In this document: piece after piece, positions 38,531-46,507 of the stretch
Layout of the letters: the number at the start of each line of letters is the position of its first letter
How positions within the stretch are numbered: the stretch's first letter is position 1
From: an uncultured bacterium
Lineage (GTDB): Bacteria; Krumholzibacteriota; Krumholzibacteriia; LZORAL124-64-63
Assembly (NCBI GenBank): GCA_903912525.1
Contig: CAIWHK010000040.1
Span: 123,654 to 187,653, forward strand
Reading direction: 5' to 3'
DNA length: 64,000 nt
The notes under the pieces: generated by a model
Database searches by the model: none
What the model was told of the DNA's origin: nothing
Seen by the model: only the letters and a program-made list of their open reading frames with translations
Translations under genes and position numbers: made by a program

Positions 38531-39564
38531 TGACCGGGATGGAGCGCCTTAAGGCCGCGATCAACGGCACGCCGGCCGACCGCATCCCCGTCTTCTGCAA
38601 CCTGCTGGACCAGGGCGCGGGCGAGCTGGGGATGTCGCTGGAGGAGTACTACGCCAGTGGCGAATGCGTCGCCGAGGCGCAGCTCAGGATGTGCGCGCGG
38701 TTCGGCTACGACAACGTCTGGAGCCTGTTCTACGTCGGCAAGGAAGCCGAGTTGATGGGCTGCGGCCGCATGATCTACGCCGCAGACGGCCCGCCCAACG
38801 TCGGCGAGATGGTCGTTCGCACGTATGACGACATCGACAAGCTGACCGTGCCCGACGACATCACCGCGCACCCGGCGTTCGCCGAGGAGATGAAGTGCCT
38901 GCGCATCCTGCGCAGCGAGGTGGGCGGCAAGCAACCGATCTGCGCCTACGTGACGGCGTCGATGACGATGCCGGCCATGCTCATGGGCATGGAAAAGTGG
39001 ATGCAGTTGCTGATGATGGGACCGCCCGAGGTGCGCGACCGGCTCCTGGCCAAGTGCGCCGACCTGTGTCGCAAGCGGCTGGCGGCGTACCACGAGCTGG
39101 GCGTCGACATCGTCGTCTACTCGAATCCCTTCGGCTCGACGGATTTCATCCCGCTGAAGTTCTTCCATGAGCTGTCGGTGCCCTGGATGGAGCGGGACCT
39201 GGCGTCGGCGGCCTCGGCGGGGATCGTCTACTATTGCGGCAGCGCGCGCTTCGGCGCGATCATCGACACCATCCTGGACAAGCTGGCGCTGCCGGCGTTC
39301 TACCTGAGCCCCCATGACGACATCGCCGCCTGCAAGACGGTCATCGCCGGCCGCGCGCTGACCTGCGGCATCATCAACGACATCATGCTCAGGACCTGGA
39401 CGCGGGACGAGATCCGCGCCGAGGTGAAGCGGATCATCGACGCCGGCATGCCGGGCGGGCACTTCCTGTTCGGCACGCTGGTCATGCCGTGCTCGATTCC
39501 CGAGGAGAGCATCTGCACGATGCTCGACGCGGCGTACGAGTTCGGGAGGATCGGCACGCCATGA
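38527..39564 (+). CDS. Uroporphyrinogen decarboxylase-family methyltransferase (MtaA/MtbA-like)
   Basis: 345 residues, start overlapping the corrinoid gene (ATGA). The UroD/MtaA fold is visible: AINGTPADRIPVF, then a barrel ending GGHFLFGTLVMPCSIPEESICTML. In the corrinoid methyltransferase branch zinc is bound by H-x-C and a late Cys. Here the first motif reads Y-Y-C-G instead of H-x-C-G, and the late Cys in MPCSIP is kept. It probably moves a methyl group to or from the coupled corrinoid protein, but the changed ligand makes the acceptor uncertain. Its stop overlaps the kinase ATG. Confidence 0.85.
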   Translation: MMTGMERLKAAINGTPADRIPVFCNLLDQGAGELGMSLEEYYASGECVAEAQLRMCARFGYDNVWSLFYVGKEAELMGCGRMIYAADGPPNVGEMVVRTYDDIDKLTVPDDITAHPAFAEEMKCLRILRSEVGGKQPICAYVTASMTMPAMLMGMEKWMQLLMMGPPEVRDRLLAKCADLCRKRLAAYHELGVDIVVYSNPFGSTDFIPLKFFHELSVPWMERDLASAASAGIVYYCGSARFGAIIDTILDKLALPAFYLSPHDDIAACKTVIAGRALTCGIINDIMLRTWTRDEIRAEVKRIIDAGMPGGHFLFGTLVMPCSIPEESICTMLDAAYEFGRIGTP

Positions 39565-42302
39565 GCCCCGCGCCCGACGCGCCCGAGTCCCAGCAGCAGA
39601 TCCAGGAGCGCCTGCGCGACCTGGCCCGGGAAAAGTCCAACCTGCAGCTGGTCATAAACCTGATGAACAGGGTGAGCGCGGCGCAGGGCCTCGGCAACGT
39701 GGTCGAGGCCGTGCTGCTGGGCATCCTGGACATGATCGGCGGCACGAACATCGGGTTGTACTACCGAATCGGCGACGACCTGTACCACGCCGACCTGCTG
39801 GGCGGGCCCCGGCAGCTGGAGGACTTCGACGACGAGGAAGTGCGCCGGGCCTACTCCACCGGCGATCCCGTCGAGCGGCTGCACGACTTCGGCGACACGC
39901 ACATGCGATCGCCCGAGTTCACGAGCGCCTATACCTGGACCTGCCCGCTGAAGGCCGGCGCGGACGTGGTCGGCGTGCTGCGGCTGGAGAACCTGCACAT
40001 CGCCATGGCCGAGTTGCAGGGGCACCTGCCGACGCTGCTGCGGTCGGTGGCGAGCGTGCTGAAGAACGAAATCCTCGGCGAGACGAAGCTGAAGCAGGCC
40101 TACGACCAGGTGCGCAGCGCGCGCGACGGCCTCGAGGCCGAGGTGGCCGTGCGCACCTCCGACCTGCAGCACGCCTACGCGCAGTTGCAGAGCGAGCTGG
40201 ACCTGCGCACGCAGGCCGAGTCGGAGCTGGCGCGCGTCAACCGCGCGCTCAGGATGCTGAGCAACTCGAACCAGATGCTGATCCGCGCCGGGGGCGAGGA
40301 GCAGCTGCTGGCCGAAGTGTGCCGCATCGCCGTCGAGGAGGGCGGCCATGTCATGGCCTGGGCGGGGTACGCCGAACACGATGCCGCCAAGACTATCCGG
40401 CCCGTCGCCTTCGCGGGCAGCGACCGCGAGTACCTCGCCCGCGCCGGCCTGACCTGGGGCGACGACGATCAGGTTCGCAGCGCTTGTGGCACGGCCATCC
40501 GAACGGGGCGTACCTGCGTGGCGCGCCACCTGCACCGGGAGCCGGCGTTCGCGCCGTGGCGCGAGGCCGCGGTGTGCAGCGGATTCCAGTCTGTGATCGC
40601 TCTGCCGCTGGTGATCGAGGGCGTCGCCGCCGGTGCGCTGGGGATCTACTCGGCGCAGGCGGATGCCTTCGACGTGACGGAGATCGCGATCCTCGAGGAG
40701 CTGGCCGCCGATGTGGCGTTCGGCATCGGCGCGCTGCGCGCGCGGGCCGCCCGTGACCGCGCGACGCAGGACCTGGCCGAGAGCGAGCACCGCCTGGCGC
40801 AGATCAGCGAGGCCATCGACGAGGCCTTCTGGCTGATCGATGCCGCCACCGACCGGATCATCTACGTGAGCCCCGGCTACGAGAAGATCTGGGACCGCAC
40901 CTGCGCCAGCCTGCGCGACGACCCGCAGTCGTGGTGGGCGTCGATCCACGCCGACGACCGGCTGCGCGTGCAGGATGCCGCCCTGGCAATTGGCGCGACA
41001 GGGAGCTTCGAGGTGGAGTTCCGCATCCTGCGCCCCGACGAGTCTGTGCGCCGGATCAAGTACCGCGCGTTCGCCATCCACGGCGCGGACGGCGCGGTCC
41101 GTCGCATTGCCGGCGTCGCGGAGGACGTCACCGACCGCCGCCAGCTGGAGGACCAGTTCCGCCAGTCGCAGAAGATGGAGGCCGTGGGCCAGCTGGCCGG
41201 CGGCATCGCGCACGACTTCAACAACCTGCTCGCGGTGATCGAGATGCAGGCGTCGCTGCTGCTGGACGACAACCGGATGGATGCGACCGTACGCGGGGGC
41301 ATCGCGCACATCATGGGCGCCTCGCGGCGGGCTGCGGAACTGACGCGCCAGCTGCTGACCTTCAGCCGCCGGCAGGTCAAGCACGACGCGAACATCGACC
41401 TGCGCGAGGTGCTCGGCCCGATGACCGGCATGCTGCGGCGCGTGTTGGGCGAAAACATCGCCCTGGAAGAGCGCCTGGCGCCCGCGGCGCCGCGGATCAA
41501 GGCCGACCCGGGCATGATGGAGCAGGTGCTGATGAATCTGGCCGTCAATGCGCGTGACGCGATGCCGCAAGGCGGCCGGCTGACTGTCGAACTGATCGAG
41601 GTCGCCTTCGACGAAGGCGACGTGCCGGCGCATCCGCGCGCCACGCCCGGGCACTACCTGTGCCTGGCTGTCGGCGACACCGGTTGCGGCATCACGGAGG
41701 CCGACCTCGCGCACATCTTCGAGCCGTTCTTCACCACCAAGGATGTGGGCAAGGGCACCGGCCTGGGGCTGGCGATCGTGTTCGGGATCATCGAGCAGCA
41801 CCACGGCTGGATCGAAGTGGACAGTGTCGTCGGGGTAGGCACCACCTTCCGCGTGTACCTGCCGGTGCTGCCGATGGCCACGGCGGCGACCAACGCCGAG
41901 CGGTCCGGGCCCGCGATGTCGAACGGCGGTCACGAGACGATCCTGCTGGTCGAGGACGATGATGCCGTGCGCGCGGTGACGATGCTGGCTCTCCAGCGCC
42001 ATGGCTACCAGGTGGTGGAGGCCGAGTCGGGCGTGGCCGCACTGGCGGCGTGGGACGTGCTGCCCGTGCCGCCCGACCTGCTGTTGACCGACCTGGTGAT
42101 GCCCGGCACCGTGTCGGGCTGCGCCCTGGCGAAGCAGCTCGTCGCGCGCCGGCCCGCATTGAAGGTGATCTGCGCCAGCGGCTACTGCCCGGAGTTGGCG
42201 CTGGGCGGCACTCCTCTGGATCCCGCCTGGGGGTTCCTGCAGAAGCCGTACCCGATGGGCGAGCTGACCCGCGTGGTGCGCCAGTGCCTGGACCGCCCGT
42301 AG
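39561..42302 (+). CDS. Cytoplasmic hybrid histidine kinase: GAF, GAF, PAS, HisKA, HATPase, REC
   Basis: 913 residues without membrane segments. Two GAF domains (about 25-175 and 235-395) are joined by a coiled coil, followed by a PAS domain (about 415-530). HisKA has GGIAHDFNNLLAV, HATPase has NLAVNARDAM, DTGCGI and GTGLGLAI, and a receiver with TDLVMPG ends the protein. The start overlaps the methyltransferase stop (ATGA). Coupling with a corrinoid protein and methyltransferase suggests that it senses the state of that pathway. No dedicated DNA-binding partner is adjacent. Confidence 0.92.
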   Translation: MSPAPDAPESQQQIQERLRDLAREKSNLQLVINLMNRVSAAQGLGNVVEAVLLGILDMIGGTNIGLYYRIGDDLYHADLLGGPRQLEDFDDEEVRRAYSTGDPVERLHDFGDTHMRSPEFTSAYTWTCPLKAGADVVGVLRLENLHIAMAELQGHLPTLLRSVASVLKNEILGETKLKQAYDQVRSARDGLEAEVAVRTSDLQHAYAQLQSELDLRTQAESELARVNRALRMLSNSNQMLIRAGGEEQLLAEVCRIAVEEGGHVMAWAGYAEHDAAKTIRPVAFAGSDREYLARAGLTWGDDDQVRSACGTAIRTGRTCVARHLHREPAFAPWREAAVCSGFQSVIALPLVIEGVAAGALGIYSAQADAFDVTEIAILEELAADVAFGIGALRARAARDRATQDLAESEHRLAQISEAIDEAFWLIDAATDRIIYVSPGYEKIWDRTCASLRDDPQSWWASIHADDRLRVQDAALAIGATGSFEVEFRILRPDESVRRIKYRAFAIHGADGAVRRIAGVAEDVTDRRQLEDQFRQSQKMEAVGQLAGGIAHDFNNLLAVIEMQASLLLDDNRMDATVRGGIAHIMGASRRAAELTRQLLTFSRRQVKHDANIDLREVLGPMTGMLRRVLGENIALEERLAPAAPRIKADPGMMEQVLMNLAVNARDAMPQGGRLTVELIEVAFDEGDVPAHPRATPGHYLCLAVGDTGCGITEADLAHIFEPFFTTKDVGKGTGLGLAIVFGIIEQHHGWIEVDSVVGVGTTFRVYLPVLPMATAATNAERSGPAMSNGGHETILLVEDDDAVRAVTMLALQRHGYQVVEAESGVAALAAWDVLPVPPDLLLTDLVMPGTVSGCALAKQLVARRPALKVICASGYCPELALGGTPLDPAWGFLQKPYPMGELTRVVRQCLDRP

Positions 42303-42412
42303 TTCTCGGCCGGCTGCTTCCCTCCCCGCCGTGGTCATGGTAGAGTGCGCGGAGCTCCGGCCCGCGTTCCGCCGCCCGGACCATCACCGTCGTCCGGGAG
42401 CGTTCGCCCGCC

Positions 42413-44098
42413 ATGTGCTCGATTTTCTGCCTGCTCGACCTGAAGTCCGATCCCGTTGAACTGCGCCGCCGCGCTTTGGAGATGTCGCGCCTGATGCGCC
42501 ACCGCGGCCCCGACTGGTCGGGCATCCACTCCGCGCCGAACGCCATCCTGGCGCACGAGCGCCTGGCCATCGTCGATCCCGTCGGCGGCGCGCAGCCGCT
42601 GAAGAACGCGGCCGGCACGCACGTGCTGGCCGTGAACGGCGAGATCTACAACCACCAGGAACTGAAGGCGCAGCTGGCGCGGCCGTACGCCTTCCAGACG
42701 GCCTCCGACTGCGAGGTCATCCTGGCCCTGTACGAGGAGCACGGCGACGACTTCCTGGACATGCTGCGCGGCATGTTCGCCTTCGTGCTGTACGACGAGG
42801 TGAAGGACCGCTGGCTGATCGCGCGTGACCATATGGGTATTGTGCCGCTCTACGTCGGCACCGACGAGGCCGGCACGCTGCACGTGGCGTCGGAGCTGAA
42901 GGCCCTGGAGCCGGTGTGCCGCGAGGTGTCGGTGTTTCCGCCGGGCCACCTGTGGACCAGCGATGATGAGGCGCCCCGCCGCTGGTGGCGGCGCGACTGG
43001 CAGTCGTGGGAAGGCGTGGCTGGGTGCGTGACCGACCGCGCGGCCTTGACCGCCGCGCTGGATGACGCCGTGCGCAGCCACCTGATGTCGGACGTGCCGT
43101 ACGGCGTGCTCATCTCGGGCGGGCTCGACTCGTCGGTGATCGCCGCGCTGGCCGCGCGCCACGCGACGATGCGCGTGGAGGACGGCGAGAAGTCGCCCGC
43201 CTGGTGGCCGCGGCTGCACAGCTTCGCCGTGGGCCTGGTCGGTTCGCCCGACCTCGCATGCGCGCGCGAGGTGGCCGCGCACCTGGGCACGGTGCACCAC
43301 GAGGTCATCTACACGATCCAGGAGGGGCTCGACGCCGTGCCGGACGTGATCCGGCACCTGGAGACGTACGACGTGACGACCATCCGCGCCGCGACGCCGA
43401 TGTACCTGATGGCCCGGCGGATCCGCGCGATGGGCATCAAGATGGTGCTGTCGGGCGAGGGCTCGGACGAGCTGTTTGCCGGCTACCTCTACTTCCACAA
43501 GGCGCCCGACGCGCGCGAGCTGCACCTGGAACTGCTGCGCAAGCTGGAGAACCTGCACCTGTACGACTGCCTGCGCGCCAACAAGGCGATGGCCGCCTGG
43601 GGCGTCGAGGCGCGTGTGCCGTTTTTAGACAAGCAGTTCATGGACGTGGCGATGACCATCGCGCCGGCCGACAAGATGTGCGGCGGCGGGGTCATCGAAA
43701 AACGCGTGCTTAGGGAGTGCTTCGCCGACCTGCTGCCCGCGCGCATCGCCTGGCGCCAGAAGGAACAGTTCTCCGACGGCGTCGGCTACGGTTGGATCGA
43801 TGCGCTGAAGGCCACCGCCGAACAGGTGGTCAGCGACGAGGTCTTCGCCGAGCGCGCGGCGGCCTTCCCGCTGAACACGCCGGTTTCGAAGGAAGCCTAC
43901 TTCTACCGCGCGGTGTTCGAACAGCACTTCGGCGGCCGCGAGTCGGTGCTGATGACGGTGCCGTATGGGAAGTCGGTGGCGTGCTCGACGGAGGCGGCGC
44001 TGGCTTGGGATGCCAGCCTGCGGCTGCGGGATGATCCTTCGGGGCGTGCGGTGGGCGTGCACGAGGATGCTTACGACGGCGGGAAGTCTGGCGTGTAG
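42413..44098 (+). CDS. asnB: Asparagine synthetase B (glutamine-hydrolysing)
   Basis: 561 residues. The N-terminal glutaminase has the nucleophile Cys2 (MCSIF), then RHRGPDWSG, LAHERLAIVDP and NGEIYNHQ. The synthetase half has the PP-loop SGGLDSS, GEGSDELF and WRQKEQFSDGVGY. Similarity to the enterobacterial AsnB is close to the C terminus (DDPSGRAVGVH). It makes asparagine from aspartate, glutamine and ATP. The sixth residue is Cys where the family has Gly, an oddity beside the active site. Two palindromes separate it from the convergent HicAB genes. Confidence 0.96.
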   Translation: MCSIFCLLDLKSDPVELRRRALEMSRLMRHRGPDWSGIHSAPNAILAHERLAIVDPVGGAQPLKNAAGTHVLAVNGEIYNHQELKAQLARPYAFQTASDCEVILALYEEHGDDFLDMLRGMFAFVLYDEVKDRWLIARDHMGIVPLYVGTDEAGTLHVASELKALEPVCREVSVFPPGHLWTSDDEAPRRWWRRDWQSWEGVAGCVTDRAALTAALDDAVRSHLMSDVPYGVLISGGLDSSVIAALAARHATMRVEDGEKSPAWWPRLHSFAVGLVGSPDLACAREVAAHLGTVHHEVIYTIQEGLDAVPDVIRHLETYDVTTIRAATPMYLMARRIRAMGIKMVLSGEGSDELFAGYLYFHKAPDARELHLELLRKLENLHLYDCLRANKAMAAWGVEARVPFLDKQFMDVAMTIAPADKMCGGGVIEKRVLRECFADLLPARIAWRQKEQFSDGVGYGWIDALKATAEQVVSDEVFAERAAAFPLNTPVSKEAYFYRAVFEQHFGGRESVLMTVPYGKSVACSTEAALAWDASLRLRDDPSGRAVGVHEDAYDGGKSGV

Positions 44099-44099
44099 G

Positions 44100-44117
44100 A
44101 GTTGCGCCGGCGCAAGT
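44100..44117. repeat. Palindrome copy 12 (variant left arm AGTT)
   Basis: Two bases after the asnB stop. First of a closely spaced pair between converging genes. Confidence 0.92.
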
Positions 44118-44129
44118 GGGCGGGCGGGT

Positions 44130-44147
44130 ACTTGCGCCGGCGCAAGT
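44130..44147. repeat. Palindrome copy 13 (perfect)
   Basis: Thirty bases after copy 12, just before the 3' end of the HicB-like gene. Confidence 0.97.
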
Positions 44148-44164
44148 GCGCCGCGCCGCGCCGG

Positions 44165-44587
44165 TCAGGCCTTCTGCAGCCGTTCGATCGCGGCGTTCTG
44201 CTCGGCCAGCATCCGGACGACATCCTCGCGCAGCGCGCGCATCTCGGCCAGCGCGGTGGACTCGCCGATGCGCTGCGCCACGGCGCTGACCAGGAACGTG
44301 TTGAGCGACGTCTCGTCGACCTGCGCGCACTCGATGGCGCGGTCGTGCACCGTGCGTGGCAGGCGCAGGCGGATCTGGCCGCTGGAGACGGGTTCGGGGA
44401 TGACGGGGGGGAGGGGTTTGCCTTCCTCCTCGCAAGTCTCGATGAGCTCCTCGAGGAGGCCATCCATTTCACGCGCAACCTCAGCGCGCGTCGCCCCCAG
44501 GACCGATACGAATGGGAATGCAGGGCAGACTGCGACCCATGCTTGGTCCTCTTCCCACCAGAAGATGCGGATTGGGTATTTCAGCAT
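44165..44587 (-). CDS. hicB: HicB-type antitoxin
   Basis: 140 residues. The N-terminal RNase H-like HicB fold reads YPIRIFWWEEDQAWVAVCPAFPFVSVLGATRAEV. The C-terminal DNA-binding part is ribbon-helix-helix-like (IRLRLPRTVHDRAIECAQVDETSLNTFLVSAVAQ), then a coiled coil. HicB neutralises HicA and represses the operon. It follows the HicA gene by seven bases on the minus strand. The order toxin then antitoxin is usual for hicAB. Confidence 0.85.
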   Translation of the reverse strand: MLKYPIRIFWWEEDQAWVAVCPAFPFVSVLGATRAEVAREMDGLLEELIETCEEEGKPLPPVIPEPVSSGQIRLRLPRTVHDRAIECAQVDETSLNTFLVSAVAQRIGESTALAEMRALREDVVRMLAEQNAAIERLQKA

Positions 44588-44594
44588 GGACGGT

Positions 44595-44858
44595 TCACTC
44601 CGGATCGATGGTGAGGTTGAGTGATTCCACGGCCTTCATCAACTGGCGGACCTGGTACTTCTTCACCTGGCCACCTGGGAGTATCTGGTAGTTCAGGAAG
44701 CCGTTCCAACCCGGGTACTTGTACTTGAAATGGTGCGAGCCCCGTTTGGGTGCCGTTGACCGGACGAACCCAAGCGCCTCGGTCAGGATGATGAGGTCGG
44801 AGAAGTTCGTCATGCGCCCCTCGCGTGCTGCGAGGAGCAACTTCTCGATCCGGGACAC
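44595..44858 (-). CDS. hicA: HicA-type toxin
   Basis: 87 residues from the chosen GTG 44858, which has GGAGG five bases upstream. An ATG at 44876 lies close to the predicted transcription start and is less likely. The dsRBD-like HicA core is present: FSDLIILTEALGFV, then RGSHHFKYKYPG with the catalytic His, then GGQVKKYQVRQLMKAVESL. HicA cleaves mRNA. It is somewhat longer than typical HicA. The promoter and an inverted-repeat operator at 44879-44907 lie directly upstream. Confidence 0.82.
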   Translation of the reverse strand: MSRIEKLLLAAREGRMTNFSDLIILTEALGFVRSTAPKRGSHHFKYKYPGWNGFLNYQILPGGQVKKYQVRQLMKAVESLNLTIDPE

Positions 44859-44878
44859 GGCGGCCTCCGAACGCATTT

Positions 44879-44907
44879 ATGGTATCACAGGCGATACCGC
44901 ATGACAA
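44879..44907 (-). promoter_or_regulatory. hicAB promoter with embedded operator
   Basis: Minus strand TTGTCA, a 17-base spacer, and TACCAT. An inverted repeat GGTATC-N6-GATACC (44881-44898) overlaps the -10 box. The second hicAB locus has the same arrangement. Confidence 0.7.
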
Positions 44908-45150
44908 GTGGGTAATATTGCGCAGTTTCGGTCGTAACGCGGTCAGCGCCGACTGCACACAGGGCGGTCCATGTACAGGAAACAGGCCCGGGACCCCGGT
45001 CCGGGCGAATCTGATCTAAGCTGTTTGTTTGAATAAGATTACCCGTTGCGGTCCGCGGTCCCCGCGGCGCCGAACCATCCACCCCCGGCACCCATTCCCC
45101 CACTGGCGTCCCCGCCCCGCATCCCTCATCATCACGCCACCCCGGCCGCC

Positions 45151-45168
45151 ACTTGCGCCGGCGCAAGT
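45151..45168. repeat. Palindrome copy 14 (perfect)
   Basis: Between the HicA control region and the acetyltransferase, 35 bp before the latter's start, where promoter elements would be expected. Confidence 0.97.
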
Positions 45169-45202
45169 CCCCTTCCACCCGCAGCCAGGGGAAAGGCCCG
45201 CC

Positions 45203-45697
45203 ATGCCCCCCGTCATCCGCCCCGCCACCGTTGCCGACGCGCCCGCGCTGCTGGCCATCTACCGCCCGTACGTCGAGCGCACCGCCGTGTCGTTCGAGAC
45301 CGAGCCGCCGACCGTCGAGCAGTTCGCTGCGCGCATCGCGAAGTCGCTCGAGGGATGGGCGTGGCTGGTGGCCGAGGTCGATGGCGTGTGCGCCGGCTAT
45401 GCCTACGGCACTGCGCACCGCGAGCGCGCCGCGTACCGGCTGACGGTGGAGACGTCGGCGTACCTCGATGAGGGATTCCATCGCCAGGGCCTCGGGCGCG
45501 CGCTGTACGAAGAGCTGCTGCGCCGGCTGACCGCGATGGGCTTCCACCGCGCCGTCGCGGGGATCACGCTGCCGAACGAGGGGAGCGTGGCGCTGCACGA
45601 GGCGTTGGGGTTCGAGCGCATCGGCGTGTACAAGGAAGTCGGGTTCAAGTTCGGGGCGTGGCACGACTCGGTGTGGTACCAGCGGGGATTGGCGTAA
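45203..45697 (+). CDS. GNAT acetyltransferase, phosphinothricin acetyltransferase-like
   Basis: 164 residues. PAT/Bar-like blocks are seen: IRPATVADAPALLAIYRPYVERTAVSFETEPP, the acetyl-CoA loop in HRQGLGRALYEELL, then ITLPNEGSVALHEALGFERIGVYKEVGFKFGAWHDSVWYQ. The family acetylates phosphinothricin, methionine derivatives or related amines. ATG 45203 is chosen by alignment with the family N terminus. The palindrome just upstream and half-site repeats just downstream bracket the gene. Confidence 0.9.
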   Translation: MPPVIRPATVADAPALLAIYRPYVERTAVSFETEPPTVEQFAARIAKSLEGWAWLVAEVDGVCAGYAYGTAHRERAAYRLTVETSAYLDEGFHRQGLGRALYEELLRRLTAMGFHRAVAGITLPNEGSVALHEALGFERIGVYKEVGFKFGAWHDSVWYQRGLA

Positions 45698-45700
45698 GCC

Positions 45701-45742
45701 CACTTGCTGGGCGGCAGCACTTGCGCTGGGCGGCAGCACTTG
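45701..45742. repeat. Half-site array before palindrome copy 15
   Basis: CACTTG occurs at 45701, 45718 and 45737, separated by CTGGGCGGCAG units of 17 and 19 bp. The last CACTTG is the left arm of the perfect palindrome that follows. Confidence 0.85.
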
Positions 45743-45755
45743 CGCCGGCGCAAGT
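45738..45755. repeat. Palindrome copy 15 (perfect)
   Basis: Downstream of the acetyltransferase, preceded by the half-site array. Confidence 0.97.
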
Positions 45756-45822
45756 CCTGTGGTCACCATCAGTCCGCAGCGCGAGCCGCCGTTCGCGAAA
45801 CCCGATGATCCGAGGGGAGACC

Positions 45823-46398
45823 ATGAACGACGAGAATGATCAGGTGGACCGCCAGACGCCGGTCCCGCCTGCGCCGGTGGGCATCGGCGAGGGCTACCGG
45901 GCAACGCCCTGCTTCCTGTATGTCAGCGGCCTGCGCCTCATCCTGATGGACCTGCTGACCGCCAGCCTCTTCGAGCAGTACTGGTTCTACCGGAACTGGC
46001 GCTACCTGCGCGACCGGGACAAGCTGGACATCAGCCCGTTCTGGCGCGCCTGGTTCAACATCTTCTTCATCCACGAGCTGTTTCGCCGGATGAGGGAAGA
46101 TCCGCAGCTCGAGCCTGCGGGGCGCGGGCCGTCGCCGGCAAGCTGGCACGCAACGTTGTGGATCGTGATGACGTTGGCGTCGGGGGTCTTGTCGCGCATC
46201 CCCAACAACAACGCGCCCCTGTTCGGCGGCATCCTGGGACTGTCATCGTTCTTCTGCCTGCTGCCGGCGCAGCGGTTCGTGAACCGGGCCAACGCGGCGC
46301 AGGTTCCGCGACCGAAGACGTCGCCATGGACGGGTTGGCAGTACGCCCTCCTGGTGGTCGGAATCATCATCAATGTCGTGTTCTTCATGGCGCCCTAG
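45823..46398 (+). CDS. Small membrane protein of unknown function
   Basis: 191 residues. The N terminus is polar and proline-rich. A conserved-looking block follows (FEQYWFYRNWRYLRDRDKLDISPFWRAWFNIFF), and three hydrophobic segments lie at about 100-120, 128-145 and 170-188. The aromatic block is common to a family of uncharacterised bacterial membrane proteins related to DUF4234; I cannot give a function. ATG 45823 follows a GAGGGGAG ribosome site. It converges with the large secreted peptidase, with a palindrome and a terminator hairpin between them. Confidence 0.75.
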   Translation: MNDENDQVDRQTPVPPAPVGIGEGYRATPCFLYVSGLRLILMDLLTASLFEQYWFYRNWRYLRDRDKLDISPFWRAWFNIFFIHELFRRMREDPQLEPAGRGPSPASWHATLWIVMTLASGVLSRIPNNNAPLFGGILGLSSFFCLLPAQRFVNRANAAQVPRPKTSPWTGWQYALLVVGIIINVVFFMAP

Positions 46399-46408
46399 AA
46401 CACCCGCC

Positions 46409-46426
46409 ACTTGCGCCGGCGCAAGT
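46409..46426. repeat. Palindrome copy 16 (perfect)
   Basis: Ten bases after the membrane-protein stop, between two converging genes. Confidence 0.97.
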
Positions 46427-46441
46427 CCGCAGACGCAAAGC

Positions 46442-46479
46442 GGCGCCGGCCGCCTCCCCATAGGTAGACGGCCGGCGCC
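46442..46479. terminator. Hairpin between converging genes
   Basis: GGCGCCGGCC pairs with GGCCGGCGCC across an 18-base loop. It can serve both directions and lies right beside palindrome copy 16. Confidence 0.7.
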
Positions 46480-46507
46480 CATGATCATCCATCCATGATG
46501 CCTATCC

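Noticed and set aside
44859..44876. ATG start for the first HicA gene at 44876
   Set aside because: It lies around the predicted transcription start and has no ribosome site; GTG 44858 has GGAGG at good spacing.
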